Assembly: GCF_025118155.1 (NCBI RefSeq)
Contig: NW_026251390.1
Coordinates: forward strand, 1,054,001 to 1,118,000
Source of the DNA: Cokeromyces recurvatus
Lineage: Eukaryota; Mucoromycota; Mucoromycetes; Mucorales; Mucoraceae
DNA: 64,000 nucleotides
Reading direction: 5' to 3'
Position 1 is the first letter of the stretch. Each line of letters begins with the position of its first letter. Positions 57,840 to 64,000 of this stretch are shown one piece after another. The translations under genes were made by a program, and so were the position numbers. Under the pieces are notes generated by a model that was given only the letters and a program-made list of their open reading frames with translations, did not search any database and had not been told where the DNA came from.

Positions 57840-59540
57840 ATGCTTATTCTTTACGAAACTGCTGCTGGTTACGCCTTATTTAAACTTGTTAATGATGGCA
57901 AGTTAGCTAAGCCCGAAGAACTTTACAAAGATTTTGAATCTGCTGAAAAGGCAAATGAAGCGTATGTATCGATCTTTTCTTTTTTTCTTTAGCAAGTAGA
58001 ATTTCGTATTTAATTAGCTCGTTTTTATAGTGTCAAATTGAAGGCTTTTAAAAAGTTCGAAAATACCACCGATGCTTTAGCTGCAGTCACTGGTATTGTT
58101 GAAGGCAAGATGCCCAAGAACTTGAAAAAGTTTTTGGAATCCGAAATCTCTGAAAAGGAAATGAAGAAGGAAAAGTTGGTTATCAGTGATCCTAAGCTTG
58201 GTATGTAACTCAATTTTCGAAAATTGTGTGTGTGTGTATGTGTGTGTGTGTGTGTCAAGAAGATATGAAAACAATTTATATGTAGATTGAAATTTAACTT
58301 GATTAAACTTACTTATTTTTGTTCTATATTAGGTTCTTCTATCAACAAGAAGTTAGGTATTAACATTTTGTCCGACTCCACCGTTCAAGATCTTTACAGA
58401 GGCATTCGTGAACAATTTGAATCACTCGTGTCTGGTTTGTCACATTCCGATCTTTCCGCCATGTCTTTAGGTCTTTCTCATTCATTGTCTCGTTATAAGC
58501 TTAAGTTTTCTCCTGATAAAGTCGATACCATGATTGTTCAAGCCATTGCTCTCTTAGATGATCTCGATAAGGAGCTTAATACATATGCCATGCGTGTCAA
58601 AGAATGGTATGGCTGGCATTTCCCAGAAATGACAAAGATTATTGTTGATAACCTTGCCTATGCCAAGGTTGTCAAAGCTATGGGTTTCCGTACTAATGCT
58701 CATGCCGTTGATATGTCTGAAGTCCTTCCTGAAGAACTTGAAACTGAAGTTAAGGAAGCTGCTGAAATTTCTATGGGTACAGAAATTTCTCAAGAAGATC
58801 TCGATAATATCTTTGAACTCTGTGATCAAGTCATTCATATCACCGAATATCGTACTCAACTTTATGAGTATTTGAAGAACCGTATGCATGCCATTGCTCC
58901 TAATTTGACTTCTTTAGTTGGTGAATTGGTTGGTGCTCGTTTGATTTCTCATGCCGGTTCTCTCATGAACCTCTCCAAGCAACCTGCTTCCACAATCCAA
59001 ATTTTAGGTGCTGAAAAAGCTTTGTTCCGTGCTCTTAAGACCAAACACAACACACCTAAATATGGTTTAATTTATCATGCTTCACTTGTTGGACAAGCTG
59101 CTCCTAAGAATAAGGCTAAGGTAGCTCGTATGTTAGCTGCTAAGGCTGCTCTTTGCCTTAGAGTAGATGCTCTTGGTGAAACCGAATCAAATGAAGTTGG
59201 TGTTGATGGTCGACAAAAGGTTGAAACTCGTATACAAACTCTCGAAGGTCGTGTCCTTGCCAAGGCCAATAAAGATACCTCCGTCAAGAACCAAACTAAA
59301 TTCAAGTTTAACAAGACTCAACAATACAGTGAAAATGCAGATATTGTCATGACAGATGCTGAGCCCGAAAAAAAGAGAAAGATTGAAGAAGTTGAGCCTA
59401 GTGAAGAAGCTGTTGAAGAAGAACCAAAGAAGAAGAAGGAGAAGAAAGATAAGAAAGAGAAGAAGGAAAAGAAGGAAAAGAAAGAGAAAAAGGAAAAGAA
59501 AGAAAAAAAGGAGAAGAAAGAGAAAAAGAATAAGGATTAA
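57840..59540 (+). CDS. NOP58: NOP58, box C/D snoRNP core protein
   Basis: Exons 57840-57961, 58031-58200 and 58333-59540; 499 aa. Scaffold of box C/D snoRNPs with Nop56 and fibrillarin, directing 2'-O-methylation and rRNA processing. NOP5NT domain from [14 protein letters not shown]; coiled coil around [11 protein letters not shown]; Nop domain with [16 protein letters not shown] and [20 protein letters not shown]. The tail is K-K-E/K-K-D repeats, as in all Nop58. Intron 2 has a TG microsatellite (58225-58254). Confidence 0.98.
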
Positions 59541-60345
59541 GCAAGTATTTTAGTTTAGATTTATTTCTTGCATGTTAATTTTTTCCTTTTTGAATGTATA
59601 TATGATATTATATTAATAAAATGCCTTTGTTTTATGCAAAATAAAGAAAATATGATGTACCTTAAAAAAAAAATAAAAAAAAAAAATAAAAAACTTAAGC
59701 CACTTTTTATTATCCAATCAAAGTATGTAACTGAAATATGACATTATTATTATAAATCGAAAAGTGATGAATATCTTTTAAAGAATAACGGCCTTTATTT
59801 CCTTCAAGACTTTTAGATATGAATCAATACTTTATATTTAGATACTTTCTAATTTATCATGATTAATATAAAACAACATACTATTGCCATGTTTTTGAAG
59901 TTTTGTTACACTGTAAAATTATTCATACAACGTCTATTGTTTGATAAATGCCATTTTAAAATCCAGTTAAAAAGGTAGAAGAGATAAAGTGAAAATGAAT
60001 TTTTATTATATATCAGAATTGATAGTAGTTTGTCTTTACTCCTTTTTTCCTTGATAATAGACATAAATAATCAGCCTTTTTTTTTTTCTTCCTTTATTTG
60101 ATTTAAGGTTAACACATTAGATCATTATTGACTGTAAAATTTGCTTTAAAAAAAAAATCAAGTGCTGAGAATGAAAATCCAAAAAAAATGAATAAATAAA
60201 AGCGATTATTTTATTTTATTTTAATTTATTTTATTTTCACTGTATATAAAATAATCTTTGGCATATACACACACACACACAAATATATATATATATAGAG
60301 AAAGATATAGAGATAGTTAATGTACATATAGAAGAATATAAAACA
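59541..60345. other. intergenic, no gene supported
   Basis: AT-rich, with CA and TA microsatellites at 60266-60295 just before the next gene. Confidence 0.6.
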
Positions 60346-60747
60346 ATGTCTACTTATAATACAACATCACTCAGTTTTACCACATCAACTATTACCAATG
60401 ACATAATATCGCCTACTACATCATCCTCTATTTCCAATAATACAACTATTTATTCTAGTATATCATCATCTGATTCTACTTTTATAGCTACACCAACTAC
60501 TACTACTACTACTGCTATTACTTCAACTGCAGGACCTTCAACTTCACATATTCCCGGACTCGATATCCCTTTTACTAGTGATGGGGCTAAAAAATACCTT
60601 GAAGATGCCAGACACACCTCAGATATCGGTTCACAATTCACAATTTGTTTTATCGTTGGTCTTATTTGTTTTCTAGTATTTTGTTTTTTTCGAACAAGGT
60701 AAAACTATCAAATGAATTATTAAAAAATTAATTTAATTTTCTTTTTT

Positions 60748-60785
<38 letters not shown>

Positions 60786-62411
60786 CCACAAAATATTAGG
60801 GTACCAGTTTTATTTTCTCCTCGTTCAAATATGAAACGGTAATATATAGTCTCAATCTATTATTGTTGCTATCATTATTTTAATTTTTTTTTTGTTAATT
60901 TTAAAGACATAAACCGCCTGAACTTCCTAATACATTTGTTGGCTGGATTTGGCCGTTATTAAAAATTAATGATGAAGAAATGCTATCCAATGTCGGCTTA
61001 GATGCTTTACTGGTAACAAAAAAAAAAAAAAATGATTCAGGGTTTCACGTTACACATACTGATTTTATTTAATTCATAATAGATGCTAAAATTTATCACC
61101 ATGAGTATTAAGATATTTGGTATTTGTACTTTATTTGGTCTTACCATCTTTGTCCCCATTACTATGACCTCAGATATATCCCATTTGGGAGCTAATATAA
61201 CAGCGATTGACCGAGTCTCGATTACTGCCATCGAAGAGGGCTCTAATAAGATCATTGCTTATCTTGTCTTTGCATACATCTTCACCTTTATCACATTTTT
61301 CTTTTTAAACCAAGGTTATAACGATTATGTGTATCTGAGAGCAAAATACGTGTTATCTCAATCAAGATCACTTGTAGCGAGATCGATCATTGTGACAGGC
61401 ATACCAAAGGAGTTACGATCTGATAGGGCATTGGCTAATTATTATGAACAGTTGGGTATAGGTCGTGTTGAGAGATGTTATGTGGTTAGGACTGTGCATC
61501 GCCTAAATACTTTGATTAAAAGGAGAGCGCAGGCATTAAATAAACTGGAAGAAGCCTATGCTCGCTACTGGGGGAACCCTTGCAAGATTTCTGGATATGA
61601 TCCGGATCGAATCTTGGATGATGCCGACATGTATAAAAGAGTATTAGAATTAGCTGATAAACGACAAAAGACATCATACGATAAGACATTCTTTAAGGGG
61701 TTAATAGAACCATCTTTAGGGAAAACAGTAGAAAAGACCCGTCATCAGAGACCTAAAGTGCGTATTGGTGGACTGCTAGGAATTGGTGGTAAAAAAGTAG
61801 ATGCAATTGAATACTATACAAAGTTATTTGATGATTTAGATCAAACTGTCATAGAATGTAGACAGACACCCTATTATGAAATGACAAATGTAGGATTTGT
61901 TACTTTTGAAGATATAAATAGTGCGGTAAAGTTTTTTTTTAAAAAAAAAAAGAAAAAAAAAAAGAAAGAAAATATCCTTACCCTATTTATTTTGATGTAG
62001 ATTATTGCTTCACAAATCGCTATTAACCCAAGACCTTTCACATGTCGAACAAGTATGGCTTGTGAGCCTAGGGATGTTCTTTGGAGCGCAATTGCTATTC
62101 GAGGCCGAGAAAGAATTATTCGTGAGATAATTATTTGGACCATAACCGTGCTACTTTGTCTAACTTGGTTCATCCCTGTGGGTGCAGTTTCTTCCTTGTT
62201 AAGTATTGATACTATAAAGAGATTGAATTCAAGATTGGGCGAAAAGCTTGAAAACAATCCTGTTACTAAGCTGGTCCTTGGATCCTTTGTGCCTCCCTTG
62301 ATTCTTAACATCTTTACATCTGTTTTACCCATCTTTTTTGATAGTAAGTAAATATGTAATTTATACATTGAGATGAATCTATTTTTATTTTATTTTATTT
62401 ATTTATTTTAT

Positions 62412-62450
<39 letters not shown>

Positions 62451-64000
62451 CTGTAGGCATGGGATACATTCAAGGGTTAAGATCACGGAGTGCAATAGCA
62501 GAATCTACTCTTAGCAAGTAAGTCATGCAGCAATGAATATTAACAAGCATTTATAACTTACTATTTATTTTAGACAATATTTTTTCCTGATCTTTTTTAC
62601 ACTAATTTTTTATTCTGTTGTGGGTACAACTGTTATGACCCTAGTTACTGATTTTACTAACAATCCGAAAGAAATCCCAACCTTTCTTGCTAATGTTTTA
62701 CCTTCTGTAAATGCACTTTATATTCTATACTTTAAAAGATTTATTAACTTATATACGTATATATATATATATATATTTAGCTTGCACCTTTTTTCATCAA
62801 TTATACCATTTTACAGAGTTTTTTAGTGTAAGCATACAGCTACTCATTTCTAACTCATATAATTAACTGTATATATATATAATATATAGTATGCCTTTAA
62901 ACTTATTGTTATTGGGTGCAATCATCATTCGTGGCTTTAATCATCTTTTTATTTGCAAAACCCCTCGACAGCATGCCGAAAATCGAGCACCTTGGGCTTT
63001 TAATTATGGCATTGGATATCCAGTTCCTCTTTTAGTCTTTGCCATTGTCTTTGAATACTCACTCATTTCTCCTCTTGTTCTCTTATTTGGTACAGTTTAC
63101 TTTTGTTTTACCTTTGTTGTTTATAAATACCAATTTCTATATGGTAAGTAAGAAAGATAAAGGATATATAATACATCATTTATAATGCTTATTTTTTTTT
63201 TTTAAAAGTTTATTTTAGGCCTTATGAAGCAGCAGGCAAATTATGGACAATGGTTATTCCACGTATCATTTTTACACTTGTTCTATTTCAATTAACTATG
63301 ATGGGCTTGTTTTTATTAAGAGGATCTTATATTTTGGGCGGTTTAATTGTGCCTCTGATCTTTTTTACTTTTTTATTTCGATACATTTTAAACAGGGCTT
63401 ACGAGCGCAATGCATTTAATTTGCCAATAGAGCTTTTGGTCAATTACAAAAGAGATAAAAAGAATATACACAGCAATGGTGATGACTCCTCCTCCTCCTC
63501 CTCGTCTTCTTCTTCTTCTGATAGTGAGGATGAAAGATCTCTGACTACTTCTCAACAGCTGAACCTTGAAGAAAAAAATAGATGGAAACGAGCTGCGATC
63601 TCTGCTGTCCATCTTAAAGATGATAACATGACAGAAAAAAATCTCGTCCGTCCTCATCATCGTAAGGTTATATTGGATGAAGACGATTATGAAGCAACGC
63701 CCGATGCTCTGACAGATTACCGACAACCACCTATGAAACTGAACTCAGGCATTTTAGACGCTGGATTAAAGAGATATGGTAATCCGTTATTGGTTGGTGT
63801 TTTACCACAACTTTGGTTACCGGTTAAGATACCTGATAGTGATCAACAACAACAACAGCGTTCTAATAATAATTATCATAAAAATGATGGAGGACGTCTT
63901 GCACAACATCTTGCTGAAATCTTGAGAAAAGTTGAACATGAAAAAGCAGTAGAGCAGCAACAACAAGAAGGAGACAACGACAATAATGAGGATACAATGA
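60346..64000 (+). CDS. CSC1/OSCA-type calcium-permeable channel (DUF221), 3' end outside window
   Basis: Ten exons seen: 60346-60698, 60800-60838, 60907-61012, 61083-61925, 62001-62343, 62457-62517, 62574-62706, 62781-62827, 62890-63143 and 63209 to beyond 64000. All phases agree. OSCA/TMEM63/CSC1 proteins are mechano- or osmosensitive cation channels. A Ser/Thr-rich N-terminus of about 85 residues precedes the first membrane helix (F-I-V-G-L-I-C-F-L-V-F-C). Then come P-N-T-F-V-G-W-I-W-P-L-L, the cytosolic region with S-I-I-V-T-G-I-P-K-E-L, A-C-E-P-R-D-V-L-W, and the channel helices with N-Y-T-I-L-Q-S-F-L and R-A-P-W-A-F-N-Y-G-I-G-Y-P. The C-terminal tail has a Ser run and Gln/Asn runs. No stop before the edge. 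Introns 1 and 5 contain long T runs. Confidence 0.93.

Overview
The window is nuclear DNA of a fungus. The genes are broken by short introns (about 50-100 bp, GT..AG), the intergenic DNA is very AT-rich, and poly(A)/(T) runs of 30-59 nt occur throughout. The gene set is eukaryotic: TMA16, MYG1, an ERV1-like oxidase, TOP3 with C-terminal GRF fingers, a nucleotide-sugar transporter, endopolyphosphatase, eL22, UTP22, NOP58 and a CSC1 channel. The mobile elements (chromodomain Ty3/gypsy, a DIRS-type tyrosine-recombinase element, a Fanzor-like gene, a Tc1-like DDE fragment) fit an early-diverging fungus, most likely Mucoromycota/Mucorales. The taxon is inferred, not proven.

Layout. 1-2.6 kb: an acyltransferase running off the left edge, divergent TMA16, and tRNA-Leu(CAG). 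2.7-14.7 kb: a transposon graveyard. Three LTR families recur here (called LTR-A, LTR-B and LTR-C below), plus one copy of a fourth (LTR-D). They have split a C2H2 zinc-finger ORF, a Tc1-like transposase and a minus-strand Ty3/gypsy chromovirus whose gag carries its own LTR insertion. 15.9-27.8 kb: a gene-rich block with a defensin-like secreted peptide, MYG1, an Asn-rich membrane protein, an ERV1-like oxidase, TOP3 and the sugar transporter. 29-33.7 kb: a second transposon cluster (LTR-B, DIRS recombinase/RNase H, LTR-C, LTR-A with a partial tandem duplication). 33.8-42.4 kb: tRNA-Gly(GCC), two inverted paralogous genes for a small secreted peptide, a CCCH protein, a probable nuclear-encoded mitochondrial uS3, a LINE relic and tRNA-Glu(CTC). 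42.5-47.6 kb: a 2.9-kb terminal-inverted-repeat element with iterated subterminal motifs, then more LTR fragments. 48.2-64 kb: endopolyphosphatase, eL22, a decayed Fanzor-like gene, the UTP22/NOP58 divergent pair and a CSC1 channel running off the right edge.

Functional links. UTP22 and NOP58 (both small-subunit processome/snoRNP factors) are head to head with a 490-bp shared upstream region. eL22 and TMA16, also ribosome-related, lie elsewhere in the window. Most accessory content is dead or fragmentary. The points most worth checking are the Fanzor remnant, the TIR element with palindromic iterons, the paired secreted peptides with conserved UTRs, the defensin-like peptide, the abnormal active-site junction of the ERV1-like gene, and the 5-bp target-site duplications that date the nested LTR insertions.
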